NCBI GenBank assembly: GCA_039091255.1
Contig: JAWCMQ010000002.1
Location: 62,001-126,000 of the forward strand
Direction of reading: 5' to 3'
Length of the DNA stretch: 64,000 nt
Origin: JAWCMQ01 sp039091255
Lineage (GTDB): Archaea; Aenigmatarchaeota; Aenigmatarchaeia; GW2011-AR5; JACRAC01
Position 1 is the first letter of the stretch. Each line of letters begins with the position of its first letter. The notes under the pieces are model-generated. The model was not told the origin of the DNA. It did no database searches and saw only the letters and a program-made list of their open reading frames with translations. Shown in pieces: positions 17,804 to 25,561 of this stretch. Both the position numbers and the translations under genes were made by a program.

Positions 17804-18109
17804 TCAACAAGCCACTGAGCAGCGGGTCGTTAGTTGCCGTTCATCCGAGCTTTGCCCACCGGCCGTCTCTTTTCTCATAGCCCCTCTTTATGGCGGCCCA
17901 TGCTGTTCTAAACGCTCGTACCTCATCGCCGTCTGCTCATGCGCGCTGTTGAACGCCTTGCTGAAAATATGGTTTGTGCCGCCGCTGGCAACGCTCGTCG
18001 GACAGCTGGAAGCAGTTCACGGTTGGCTTTATGCGGCATGATGACAATAATCCTCGCAATAAAAATGGTTGAGCATTCTGTTTTATTCTTTATTATGCTA
18101 TTTCTGAAA
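17804..18109. other. 306-base GlmU-GlmS spacer, nothing convincing
   Basis: No conserved gene or tRNA is visible. The last 80 bases are AT-rich and probably hold the GlmS promoter. The GlmS frame stays open to 17939, but the extra residues do not resemble GlmS. An RNA gene cannot be excluded. Confidence 0.4.
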
Positions 18110-19837
18110 ATGTGCGGCATAGTCGGAATGGTCCGCGAGCGGCCATTCTCGGTTTCAGACATCCTAGCAGCCCTCAAGCGGCTAGAGTACCGGGGCTACG
18201 ACAGCTGGGGCATAGCTACTGCTGATGGTGTCCTGCAAAAGGGCATCGGCACGATGCCATCGGCCTTTGCGCAAGAAGCCTCTGCAAAGGCGGCGATTGC
18301 CCATACCAGATGGGCCACGCATGGCGGCGTCACCGTGGCCAACGCCCATCCGCATGCTGACTGCTCAGGCTCGCTGCTCGTCGTTCACAATGGAATACTC
18401 GAGAATTACAAGGAGCTGAAAGAGAGTCTCGAGCGCATCGGCCACGCCTTCAAGTCCCAAACCGACACCGAAGTCATCGCTCATTTCTTTGAGGAAAAGA
18501 TGAAGCAAGGCGAGACCATCGAAGAATCGGTGCCCGAATTCCTCAAAATCGCGCAAGGCACGTTCGCGATACTGCTCATGAAAAAAGGTGGCGACCGAAT
18601 CTATGCCCTCAAGCGCGACAGTCCGCTGGCAATCGGCCAGCTGGCCGACGGTTTCGTCATCGCAAGCGATATCTATGCTTTCAGCTCGATGACTGACCAA
18701 GCCGTGTGGTTCGAAAACGACGAATGGGCTGTAATAACTGCAGGCGGTTGCGCGTTCTTCGACGCCCAGGGAAGGCACACCAAAAAAGCATGGACATCCT
18801 TCATCTGGCCCGAGGTGCCCGCGCAGGTGGAGTATGAGCATTTCATGCTTAAGGAGATCCATGATGTGCCTGCAGCGGCAAAGCGGCTCCTCATGTCGCT
18901 GCAGGGCGAGCAAAAAGGCCGCATGCAAAAGCTCATGAGCATGGTCAGCAAGGCTCGCCGGACGATTTTCGTCGCATCAGGCACATCCTATCATGCCAGC
19001 CTTCTTGGGGTCTACTTCCTCAGCAAGGCAGGGATAGAAGCCCAGACTATCATAGCCAGCGAATTCAAGGACTACACGTTCCTCGACAAGCGCACGCTCG
19101 TGATAGCAATCAGCCAAAGCGGAGAGACTATGGACGTCATAGAAGCCTTGAAAATCGCCCGCGGCCGCGGAGCCAAGATAGCATCCATAGTGAACGTTCC
19201 ATACTCCACAGTCCAGCGCATGTCAGACCTGTCCTTGGAGATACTCGCAGGCCAGGAAGTCTGCGTAGCGGCGACAAAGTCGTTCGTGAGCCAATCGCTG
19301 CTCCTGCTTGCGCTCGCTGAGGAGCTCGGATGCAAAATCAACGGCGGCGTCCGGGCGGTGGCGAAAGACCTCGAGCAGGTGTTCGCGGCAGAAGAAAGGA
19401 TAAAGCAGCTCGCCCATGAACTCAAGGACGCGCACGACATCTACATACTCGGGCGCGGCCTGGCTTACCCGATAAGCCGCGAAATCGCCCTCAAGCTCAA
19501 AGAAATCTCGTACATCCACGCGGAAGGCATGATGGGCGGCGAGCTCAAACATGGCACGCTCGCCCTAATCGAGCCCGGTGTTCCTGTCATAGGCCTTGTC
19601 GACAACCACGAAATACTCTCGAACCTCAAAGAAGTCGAAGCAAGAGGCGGCAACGTCGTAGTCCTATCCGACAGGCCGACAGAATTCCCAGGCATTCAGC
19701 TTGCGACCTCGAGCAACGTCTCATTTGCCCTTGCCGCAACCGTAGCAGGCCAGCTCCTGACATACTACATCGCAAAAGAAAAAGGCCTCCCCATTGACAA
19801 GCCGAGGAACCTGGCAAAGAGCGTGACAGTAAAGTAG
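18110..19837 (+). CDS. glmS: Glutamine-fructose-6-phosphate aminotransferase
   Basis: It converts fructose-6-P and Gln to glucosamine-6-P, the entry step to UDP-GlcNAc. From the ATG at 18110 the protein is 575 residues and begins MCGIVG, giving the N-terminal nucleophile Cys after Met removal. The glutaminase domain carries HTRWATHG and HNGILENY. Two SIS domains follow (SGTSYHASLLG, ISQSGETMD, SREIALKLKEISYIHAEG), and the tail KPRNLAKSVTVK is the family ending. With the preceding GlmU gene it forms an amino-sugar nucleotide pair. Confidence 0.95.
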   Translation: MCGIVGMVRERPFSVSDILAALKRLEYRGYDSWGIATADGVLQKGIGTMPSAFAQEASAKAAIAHTRWATHGGVTVANAHPHADCSGSLLVVHNGILENYKELKESLERIGHAFKSQTDTEVIAHFFEEKMKQGETIEESVPEFLKIAQGTFAILLMKKGGDRIYALKRDSPLAIGQLADGFVIASDIYAFSSMTDQAVWFENDEWAVITAGGCAFFDAQGRHTKKAWTSFIWPEVPAQVEYEHFMLKEIHDVPAAAKRLLMSLQGEQKGRMQKLMSMVSKARRTIFVASGTSYHASLLGVYFLSKAGIEAQTIIASEFKDYTFLDKRTLVIAISQSGETMDVIEALKIARGRGAKIASIVNVPYSTVQRMSDLSLEILAGQEVCVAATKSFVSQSLLLLALAEELGCKINGGVRAVAKDLEQVFAAEERIKQLAHELKDAHDIYILGRGLAYPISREIALKLKEISYIHAEGMMGGELKHGTLALIEPGVPVIGLVDNHEILSNLKEVEARGGNVVVLSDRPTEFPGIQLATSSNVSFALAATVAGQLLTYYIAKEKGLPIDKPRNLAKSVTVK

Positions 19838-19890
19838 TGAGGGCAGGCCGCAAAAGTTCTGGTAAAACTAATCTTTATAGATGTACGGCA

Positions 19891-20237
19891 CTAGACCGTT
19901 TGCTTGGCGTATTTGCGTATTTGAGTAGCAAGTTTGTAAATTTTCTTTTTAGCAGCCTTGTCCAGCTCAGGGCCTGGTTGTGTTGTTGTATAACCTAGAT
20001 AAGACTCGAAACGAGGAACCGTTATCTTCTCTCTATCGATGTTAGCCCAGCTAAAATTTTCAGCGCCATGGAGACTTGATGGATAATGCCTTTTTGTGAC
20101 CACGAGCGTTTGCCCTTCCACATTCGGGTCTTTCGAGTTGAGCATTGCAAAAAAACTCGTTACCCTTCCATATCAGAGGAATCGTTCTGTATTTTTTTAA
20201 CAAAACCGCAATATCTGCAATCTTCAGGCATTTTCAT
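19891..20237 (-). pseudogene. HIT-like protein, probably frameshifted
   Basis: Two fragments in adjacent frames together resemble a HIT-superfamily protein. A 25-codon piece from 20237 has a C-x2-C (CRYC) and stops at 20160; an 84-codon piece (19891-20145, read through in the -1 frame from about 20160) has FFAMLNSKDPNVEGQTLVV followed by TKRHY, the strand typical of HIT proteins. The catalytic HxHxH is not seen. The break lies just after a GGG. It could be a sequencing error, a genuine pseudogene, or an independent 84-residue protein starting at 20145. It is more AT-rich than its neighbours. Confidence 0.45.
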
Positions 20238-20293
20238 CGAATAAGAACGAGATAGAAATTTATTAGAATCTACTTCTTGAACCGTTTTCGTTG

Positions 20294-20332
20294 TATTCTA
20301 ACGAGCCGTTGCTTCGCAACGGCAAGCTATTT
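20294..20332 (+). repeat. Palindromic element copy at the 3' end of DNA ligase
   Basis: TATTCTAACGAG, then the perfect stem CCGTTGC-TTC-GCAACGG, then CAAGCTATTT. The core is GCTTCGC, the complement of GCGAAGC. The tail supplies the TAG stop of the ligase gene on the minus strand (20327-20329). Confidence 0.8.
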
Positions 20333-21988
20333 CCTGAATCGTTTTTGTTGTTTAAACAGCCGCTCTATGTCGCTGACAGTGTTGGCGTCCTCTGGCCCCT
20401 TGTCGGCGGGATCACGAATACGAAGCAGCCGCGGGAATCTCAGCGCATAGCCAGTCGGGTATTTAGGCGAGCGCTGTATCTCCTCGTAAGCAACCTCGAC
20501 GACCGTCACGGGCTTTATCTCGACTGTCCTCCCCTTTTCTGCGATTATGTGCTTCTTCAGCTCTTTCGTGAGCTCCTCGAGCTGCTCCTCAGTGAAGCCA
20601 GACCCCATCATGCCTGTTGGCACAAACTTCTTCGCTCGGGGATCGCGCGCACCTAGCACAAAGCTGCCAAGCAATCGCGTGCGTGCACCCCTGCCCCACT
20701 CCGCTCCAACGATGACCAGGTCCAAAGGCTCCATTATAGGCTTGACCTTGAGCCAGAAGCCAACCCGCTTGCCGGGCTGGTAATGCGCATCCATGTTCTT
20801 GACTATAACGCCTTCCTCGCCTGCCGCAAGCGCCGCTTTGTAAAACTTGTCAGCCTCGGCAAGGTTTTTGGTCTCTATGTGCTCCACGAGCTGGAACCTG
20901 CCCTTCTTTTCATCCACGACCTGCTGAAGCTTCGCCCAGCGCTCGCTCAGCGGCTCATTCATAAGCGACTGGCCGTTCAGCCACAGCAGCTCAAACAGGT
21001 CTATGCGGACAGGTATCTCTTTGACCATCTCCTCAATGCCATGCTTTCGCCTTATGCGCCGCGATAGCTGCTGAAATGGCCGCGGCTCGCGCGTCTTCGG
21101 ATCGACAGCCAGTATTTCGCCCTCAACGATGCATTCGCGCGCCCTAAGGCAATCCTTAGCCCAGTCCACAACGTCAGGAAACTGCTTGGTAACGTCTTCA
21201 AGGCGGCGAGAAAATATCATAACCGTGTTGCCGCGCTTGTGTATTTGCGCCCGGAATCCGTCAAGCTTTACTTCGCATGCAGGCTTGTCGAATGATTTTA
21301 AGGCCGTTTCAAGATCCGGCGCACGCTCGGCAAGCATGACGCGCAGCGGCCTGAAAAGCTCAACCTCGGCCCTCATGCGGCCTGCTCGAGCCATCTCAGC
21401 CACTCTTCCAAAGTCGAGGACCATGTTCCAGACATGCTCGATTTCTGCGGGTTGGCGACCGAAAGCCGCAGCGATGGCATCGCGGACAGCCCCATGGGAC
21501 ACGCCTATCCTCATCTGTCCCAAAGTGGTCCTGACAACGTATCGGGCTTCCGCCGGTGACGCAGCTGCCAGCAACTCCGCCACAAACGCAATTTTGCGCT
21601 CCTGCGAACCGGCACCTTTTATGCCGGACAGCTTCATGAGATTGTCGAACACAAGGTCGATAGTTAATTCCTTGCGGCCTAAAGGTTGAACCTTCCTATG
21701 TTCGGCAAACCATTCAGCAACGGTGCCCAAGTCTCCTTTTTCCTTGTATTTCTTGATGATGTCCTCCTTTTCAGCCCCGTATGTCCGCTCAATGATGCGC
21801 AGCATCATCTCGCTGGCTATGCCTATCTCCTCAGCTGCAGGAACGGTGCCCATCGAGAGATGTACGACTTTGTACAGCTTATCAGCCGGGCACGACTTAT
21901 ACAGCGCTGCCAGAATGTCGCGTTTCTCAATCTTCTTTGTCGTTCGCTCGAGCTGCTCATATACCTCGACAAGCTTGGAATAGCGCAC
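20327..21988 (-). CDS. lig: ATP-dependent DNA ligase
   Basis: This replicative-type ligase has 553 residues and a GTG start. The adenylation motif I is EVKLDGFRAQIHK with the nucleotidyl Lys at about residue 243. RRLEDVTKQFP (III), EEGVIVKN (IV) and the final WLKVKP (V) follow. The N-terminal DNA-binding domain and C-terminal OB-fold are of normal length. The stop codon lies inside a palindromic element, so the element has probably defined the present C-terminus. It is divergent from eS1 across a 134-base spacer. Confidence 0.96.
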   Translation of the reverse strand: MRYSKLVEVYEQLERTTKKIEKRDILAALYKSCPADKLYKVVHLSMGTVPAAEEIGIASEMMLRIIERTYGAEKEDIIKKYKEKGDLGTVAEWFAEHRKVQPLGRKELTIDLVFDNLMKLSGIKGAGSQERKIAFVAELLAAASPAEARYVVRTTLGQMRIGVSHGAVRDAIAAAFGRQPAEIEHVWNMVLDFGRVAEMARAGRMRAEVELFRPLRVMLAERAPDLETALKSFDKPACEVKLDGFRAQIHKRGNTVMIFSRRLEDVTKQFPDVVDWAKDCLRARECIVEGEILAVDPKTREPRPFQQLSRRIRRKHGIEEMVKEIPVRIDLFELLWLNGQSLMNEPLSERWAKLQQVVDEKKGRFQLVEHIETKNLAEADKFYKAALAAGEEGVIVKNMDAHYQPGKRVGFWLKVKPIMEPLDLVIVGAEWGRGARTRLLGSFVLGARDPRAKKFVPTGMMGSGFTEEQLEELTKELKKHIIAEKGRTVEIKPVTVVEVAYEEIQRSPKYPTGYALRFPRLLRIRDPADKGPEDANTVSDIERLFKQQKRFRK

Positions 21989-22026
21989 AGTACCACAGTA
22001 GAATTGTTGTACGCCGAAATAAAACC

Positions 22027-22113
22027 TTTATAAGACTTGTCTCCGATGATTAGCGATATTCAGCGGAAGCTGACGGCTCCGTTTTTGGGAAGTACAAAGA
22101 CGTTTTCCCAAAA
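22027..22113 (+). promoter_or_regulatory. eS1 TATA box and leader inverted repeat
   Basis: TTTATAAG at 22027-22034 is a good TATA box. TTTTGGGAA (22083-22091) and TTCCCAAAA (22105-22113) form a perfect 9-bp inverted repeat ending nine bases before the eS1 ATG. It would overlap the ribosome entry region; a control role is an inference. Confidence 0.55.
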
Positions 22114-22122
22114 GGGATTTGT

Positions 22123-22662
22123 ATGGCAATCAAGAAAATGTGGTACGAAATCGTTGCGCCAGCGATGTTCGGCTCTGGCGTCATAGGACAGACGCTGGCC
22201 GCTGAGCCGAAACAGCTGCCCGGCCGTGTCCTAAATATACCACTGCCAGACTTGGGCATCCAATCCAACAAGTTCTACCTAAAAATCAATCTTGCCATTG
22301 ATGCTGTTGACGGCACAAAAGCAACGACAAAGTTCATCGGCCATGAGTGCGTTGCAGAGCGCATCTATCGCATGGTGCAGAGGCATGTACGCCGTGTGGA
22401 TGCCATCCAAGATGTTCAGCTAAAAGATGGCAAGCTTCGCGTGAAGGCTGTGCTCATCATCCCTCGGCGAGTCAGCACATCCGTGAAGAATGCGGTGCGC
22501 GCCAAAATGAAAGAAACTATTCAGCAGCTTGTGTCTGCAATGACAGTAGAAGAATTCGTCCGCTCCATCATTGATGACAAGCTCCAGCTCGCGATAAAGA
22601 ATGCCTGCAAGAAGATATACCCCGTCGGTATGGTCGAGGTTAGGAAGAGCGAAATTCTCTAA
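22123..22662 (+). CDS. rps3ae: Ribosomal protein eS1 (S3Ae)
   Basis: This small-subunit platform protein has 179 residues. MWYEIVAPAMFG, GRVLNIPLPDLG, KFIGHECVAERIYRMVQR and the C-terminal KIYPVGMVEVRKSEIL match archaeal S3Ae. AAAAGGGATTTGT precedes the ATG. It is a single gene between divergent DNA ligase and a convergent small gene, with its own promoter and a leader hairpin. Confidence 0.95.
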   Translation: MAIKKMWYEIVAPAMFGSGVIGQTLAAEPKQLPGRVLNIPLPDLGIQSNKFYLKINLAIDAVDGTKATTKFIGHECVAERIYRMVQRHVRRVDAIQDVQLKDGKLRVKAVLIIPRRVSTSVKNAVRAKMKETIQQLVSAMTVEEFVRSIIDDKLQLAIKNACKKIYPVGMVEVRKSEIL

Positions 22663-22676
22663 AATGCTAAGCGTTG

Positions 22677-22961
22677 CTACGCGGCATATTTCACCACAAG
22701 TTCGCTTATTGGTGTCCTGAAAGCTATCTCTTTTCTGCCTACAACGTCTTCAGCTGGCAAGAATGCGCGTATGGATTTTTTCTTGTAATCTACGTCCACC
22801 GCCACGCCCGTTTGGCCTGGGTCTCCGATTGAGAGGTACAGCTCATAGTCGTATTTCAGACCTTTGCCAAATGCGGGGATGCCTTTAAGCATGCCTGCGC
22901 GTTCCGCATCGCCGAGCATTACGCACGCCTTCTCCTCGCTATCCTCATACTTTATTTCCAT
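22677..22961 (-). CDS. Unrecognised 94-residue protein
   Basis: This is a small acidic-to-neutral soluble protein with no signal or membrane segment, starting MEIKYEDSEEKACVM. Alternating charged and hydrophobic residues in the second half (VAVDVDYKKKSIRAFLP) suggest a beta-rich fold. It ends 14 bases from the eS1 stop on the opposite strand. I do not recognise the family. Coding potential rests on an open frame of 94 codons with composition like its neighbours. Confidence 0.55.
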   Translation of the reverse strand: MEIKYEDSEEKACVMLGDAERAGMLKGIPAFGKGLKYDYELYLSIGDPGQTGVAVDVDYKKKSIRAFLPAEDVVGRKEIAFRTPISELVVKYAA

Positions 22962-23047
22962 CTTAGCGCCCCGTTCGCTGCGCTACAAATTCAAGCACAG
23001 CAGATATCGCAATGTCAATTCAAACCAACAAAACACTCAAGCAGGCC

Positions 23048-23290
23048 CTACGCCACGGCAAACCGTGTGCTTTCGGTCTTGCGCTCTTCCTGCCTTGCGT
23101 TGACCGCAGAAGATATCCAGCACATTCCAGCAACGAGGATAAGCAAAAATGCTATGAGAGCGGCAAGCCCATAGCTTACGGTGTTTGCGCCTTCAACCCA
23201 CTCGATGTTTCCAGCCATCATGGCGCCTGCGAAGGCGAATAGGGTCCCGACTATCCAGAGCCCATGAACATACCAGTCGAATCTTTGCAT
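23048..23290 (-). CDS. Small two-helix membrane protein
   Basis: It has 80 residues from the ATG at 23290 (MQRFDWYVHGLW); an upstream ATG at 23323 would add 11 residues. Two hydrophobic spans are seen (about WIVGTLFAFAGAMMAG and GLAALIAFLLILVAGM), with a charged, probably cytoplasmic tail, RQEERKTESTRFAVA. No family is recognised. Its promoter side is occupied by two tandem palindromic elements (23303-23378). Confidence 0.55.
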   Translation of the reverse strand: MQRFDWYVHGLWIVGTLFAFAGAMMAGNIEWVEGANTVSYGLAALIAFLLILVAGMCWISSAVNARQEERKTESTRFAVA

Positions 23291-23302
23291 GGTTTCGCAC
23301 CT

Positions 23303-23341
23303 TATTAATAACTGGCGCAGCATTGCACGCGCCAGCTATTT
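23303..23341 (+). repeat. Palindromic element copy
   Basis: TATTAATAAC, then a perfect 7-bp stem, CTGGCGC...GCGCCAG, with a 10-base loop, then CTATTT. The left end is nearly identical to that of the EF-1A leader copy. Confidence 0.75.
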
Positions 23342-23346
23342 CACAG

Positions 23347-23378
23347 CGTCCGGCGCTGCATTACAGCCGCCAGCTATT
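23347..23378 (+). repeat. Palindromic element copy (tandem second)
   Basis: GGCGCTG pairs with CAG-CCGCC around a short loop, followed by AGCTATT. It lies six bases after the previous copy, without the TAAC left end. Confidence 0.55.
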
Positions 23379-23430
23379 CGTTACCACTATCTAATAACAC
23401 CAACAGAAAAGCTTTTAAACCTTTGCTAGC

Positions 23431-23458
23431 ATGCCGAGCGGCGCAGCCGCGAGCAATA
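23431..23458 (+). repeat. Palindromic element copy at the 3' end of the MNT-HEPN gene
   Basis: GAGCGGC-GCA-GCCGC is followed by GAGCAATA. It lies six bases beyond the stop codon of the minus-strand MNT-HEPN gene. Confidence 0.6.
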
Positions 23459-23464
23459 GCGTAG

Positions 23465-24709
23465 CTACTTCCCTTTCTTCGCAGGCTTGGGCTTCTCTGC
23501 GAATATGGGTTCTATTTCGCGAACGAAGCGCCGGACGTATTCGCGCATGAGCTCTATTTCGCGCTGCGGGATCTCCTTTACCTTTGCCTCGTCAAGTGCT
23601 TTGCGCATGCCCACGACCTTCCTGAAAACGTCTACAAAATAAGGGTCTATGCGCCCTGTGTCGATAAGGTGCTTTTTGATGGCTTCCGGTAGGTCTTTGG
23701 GATCCGGCGGCAGAACATCCATTTTTTTCAAGGCCGCCACAGCCGCCTTTATCATAACCTCATAGTTTTTCTCGACTATGCTTTCTTTGCGCTTTTCCTG
23801 TAGCCGCGCCAGCAGCTGCTCCATGCGCTCGACATAGCGCTTTGCGCTCTCTACGAATACATCGAGCTCTGCGCCTGTTATTGCCTTTATGTCTTTGTGT
23901 TCCACACCTTTGCGAAACTCGACGACCTTGTTCAGGGCATCAAGGTATTCCTGCTCGAGGAGCTTTTGGTCGACGAGATGTTCCTTGACGGCTGCTACAG
24001 TTTCCCTAGGCGTTGGTGGATTTTCGCCGAGGTACATGAGAACCGCCTGCGAGCTGTTCAGCATCGCATAGTAGAGGTCTTCGGCAATCATCATCAGCTT
24101 GATGGACTCTACGCGCTGTATTTTCTGCGGTGCGCCCTCCATGAAGCGCTCAACTGCCTCAAGCGTAGCGGGGATTTTGCCCAGCTCGAGCAGCTTTCGA
24201 ACAGGTATGAAAAAGCCCGTGTCGTACAGCGCCCAGCCATCGCGCACAATCGTGTAAAGCAGCGGATGGCCTATGCGCGCCATGTCCCAGAACTCGCTCA
24301 GCGTCCAGGCTGGCTGCACGGATATGTCTTCAGATATGTGCTTGCCTATGTCCTGGATTGTGATGTCGAAATTCTCCTTCTGCTCTGGAGAAAACCGCGT
24401 CAGGACGTCATCAATGATGACCAGCATGTCGATGTCTGACTTGGCGTGGAAATCGCCGCGAACAAGCGAGCCGAACACCACGACGGCCTTGACGAATTTG
24501 CCGTAGCGCTTGATTATCTCGTCTTTGAATCGCTCGGCCAGCTTCAGCTTTTCCTTCCTTATCTTCTCCATCTCAGGCGTCAGCTTCTTCTGGCCCTGCT
24601 CTGCAGGCGTTGCCTGCGACGGCGCAGCAGGGGCGGCTACTCTGGTAGCCGCTTCCTTTTTATGCTCTGTTTTAGCCTTATCAGGCTTCGCCCGAATTTT
24701 TCTGGGCAT
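23465..24709 (-). CDS. MNT nucleotidyltransferase fused to two HEPN-like domains
   Basis: This 414-residue protein starts at the ATG at 24709. After a Lys/Ala/Pro-rich N-terminal extension comes a minimal nucleotidyltransferase: VVVFGSLVRGDFHAKSDID carries the GS...R and DxD motifs. Two successive all-alpha HEPN-like domains follow. The first contains FRKGVEH, an R-x4-H that matches the HEPN ribonuclease motif; the second has MRKALDE at the equivalent place, with His replaced by Glu. Known MNT/HEPN pairs are toxin-antitoxin modules encoded by separate genes; here both activities are in one chain. The biological role is an inference. It ends in a basic tail. Confidence 0.75.
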   Translation of the reverse strand: MPRKIRAKPDKAKTEHKKEAATRVAAPAAPSQATPAEQGQKKLTPEMEKIRKEKLKLAERFKDEIIKRYGKFVKAVVVFGSLVRGDFHAKSDIDMLVIIDDVLTRFSPEQKENFDITIQDIGKHISEDISVQPAWTLSEFWDMARIGHPLLYTIVRDGWALYDTGFFIPVRKLLELGKIPATLEAVERFMEGAPQKIQRVESIKLMMIAEDLYYAMLNSSQAVLMYLGENPPTPRETVAAVKEHLVDQKLLEQEYLDALNKVVEFRKGVEHKDIKAITGAELDVFVESAKRYVERMEQLLARLQEKRKESIVEKNYEVMIKAAVAALKKMDVLPPDPKDLPEAIKKHLIDTGRIDPYFVDVFRKVVGMRKALDEAKVKEIPQREIELMREYVRRFVREIEPIFAEKPKPAKKGK

Positions 24710-24772
24710 GAAAGACACATCCAACTAATTACAAAACCGCGATTCCCTTTAATAGCTTCCTACGCACCGAAA

Positions 24773-24797
24773 GATTTAAATACTACTTAAAGGTAGT
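24773..24797 (+). promoter_or_regulatory. Promoter/operator of PRTase-like gene 1
   Basis: GATTTAAATA is a TATA box about 25 bases before the ATG, implying a leaderless mRNA. ACTAC-TTAAAG-GTAGT (24782-24797) is a palindrome between the TATA box and the start. A closely similar block precedes gene 2. Confidence 0.6.
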
Positions 24798-24803
24798 GAA
24801 ATT

Positions 24804-25532
24804 ATGGCTGATGAAATCTTGGACGTGTACGAATTCCCAGAACAAGATATCAGGTATTATGCCGAAGCCTGCGCAAAGGTAGCCGGCGAACTAAAAAGAG
24901 TTTCTCCGCACTCAATTGTGTGCCCTCTTCGAGGAGGGTACCCTCCTACGCGCATTGTGACAAAGCTGTGCGACTACAATGGCCGCGTCCATCTATTGCC
25001 GACGTCGGCTTTCGTAAGCGGAAGAGAGGACCTTGTGAAAGAAGGATTTGACCGAGCGTTCCAGGATGCGAAGGAGGAAGGGGTGAAAGCGCCGCGGATT
25101 GCAATAATCGACACTGCGATAAGTGGGACTTCGCTAAGAAAGCTAAATGAAGAGCTTAAGCGCGAATTCCCGCAATTTAAGAAAAAGTATGGAGACATTT
25201 CAATCTACATGGCAAAAGTGTGGAAAGCCAAGTCCCCAAATCAGCTAAAAGGCGGTCGCTTTCGCTTCGATAAGTACAACTCCGAACTTCCCATATACCA
25301 CGCTACTGCATTCGTCAGAGAACTTCTATGCGAAGACAGGCCGGAGCTTCTCGGCATAGATTACCCATTCAGCACAGATAGAGACAGAAAAAGCTCCTAT
25401 GCCGAACCTGTATGTGCTAAAAAGCAAATACGTGTCAAGCGTGATGGCTCTGTAACAGAATATGCGCCGTGCCCGACCACAGCCGATACGCTTGTAAACA
25501 TAGTATGCGTCTATGCCCGTAAGGGTGTATGA
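24804..25532 (+). CDS. PRTase-fold protein 1 of a tandem pair
   Basis: This 242-residue protein resembles the phosphoribosyltransferase fold. CPLRGGYPPTR (residues 40-50) corresponds to the PPi loop, and IAIIDTAISGTS (99-110) to the PRPP-binding loop, with the usual second acidic residue changed to Thr (DT instead of DD/DE). LLPTSAFVSGRE and LLCEDRPELLGIDYP are shared with the next gene and define the family. Specificity is unknown; purine, pyrimidine and adaptor-type PRTases lack the last motif. It is probably transcribed as a leaderless message and lies 30 bases from its paralogue. Confidence 0.7.
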   Translation: MADEILDVYEFPEQDIRYYAEACAKVAGELKRVSPHSIVCPLRGGYPPTRIVTKLCDYNGRVHLLPTSAFVSGREDLVKEGFDRAFQDAKEEGVKAPRIAIIDTAISGTSLRKLNEELKREFPQFKKKYGDISIYMAKVWKAKSPNQLKGGRFRFDKYNSELPIYHATAFVRELLCEDRPELLGIDYPFSTDRDRKSSYAEPVCAKKQIRVKRDGSVTEYAPCPTTADTLVNIVCVYARKGV

Positions 25533-25557
25533 TTTAAATTTTACTACTCAATGGTAT
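25532..25557 (+). promoter_or_regulatory. Promoter of PRTase-like gene 2
   Basis: GATTTAAATT followed by TTACTACTCAATGGTA repeats the layout in front of gene 1 (GATTTAAATA...TACTACTTAAAGGTA). The ATG is about 25 bases downstream of the TATA box, again suggesting a leaderless mRNA and shared regulation. Confidence 0.6.
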
Positions 25558-25561
25558 CTAT

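Noticed and set aside
18038..18107. Possible box C/D sRNA (ATGATGA ... CTGA) before glmS
   Set aside because: The D box overlaps the GlmS start region and no clear C'/D' pair or terminal stem is seen.
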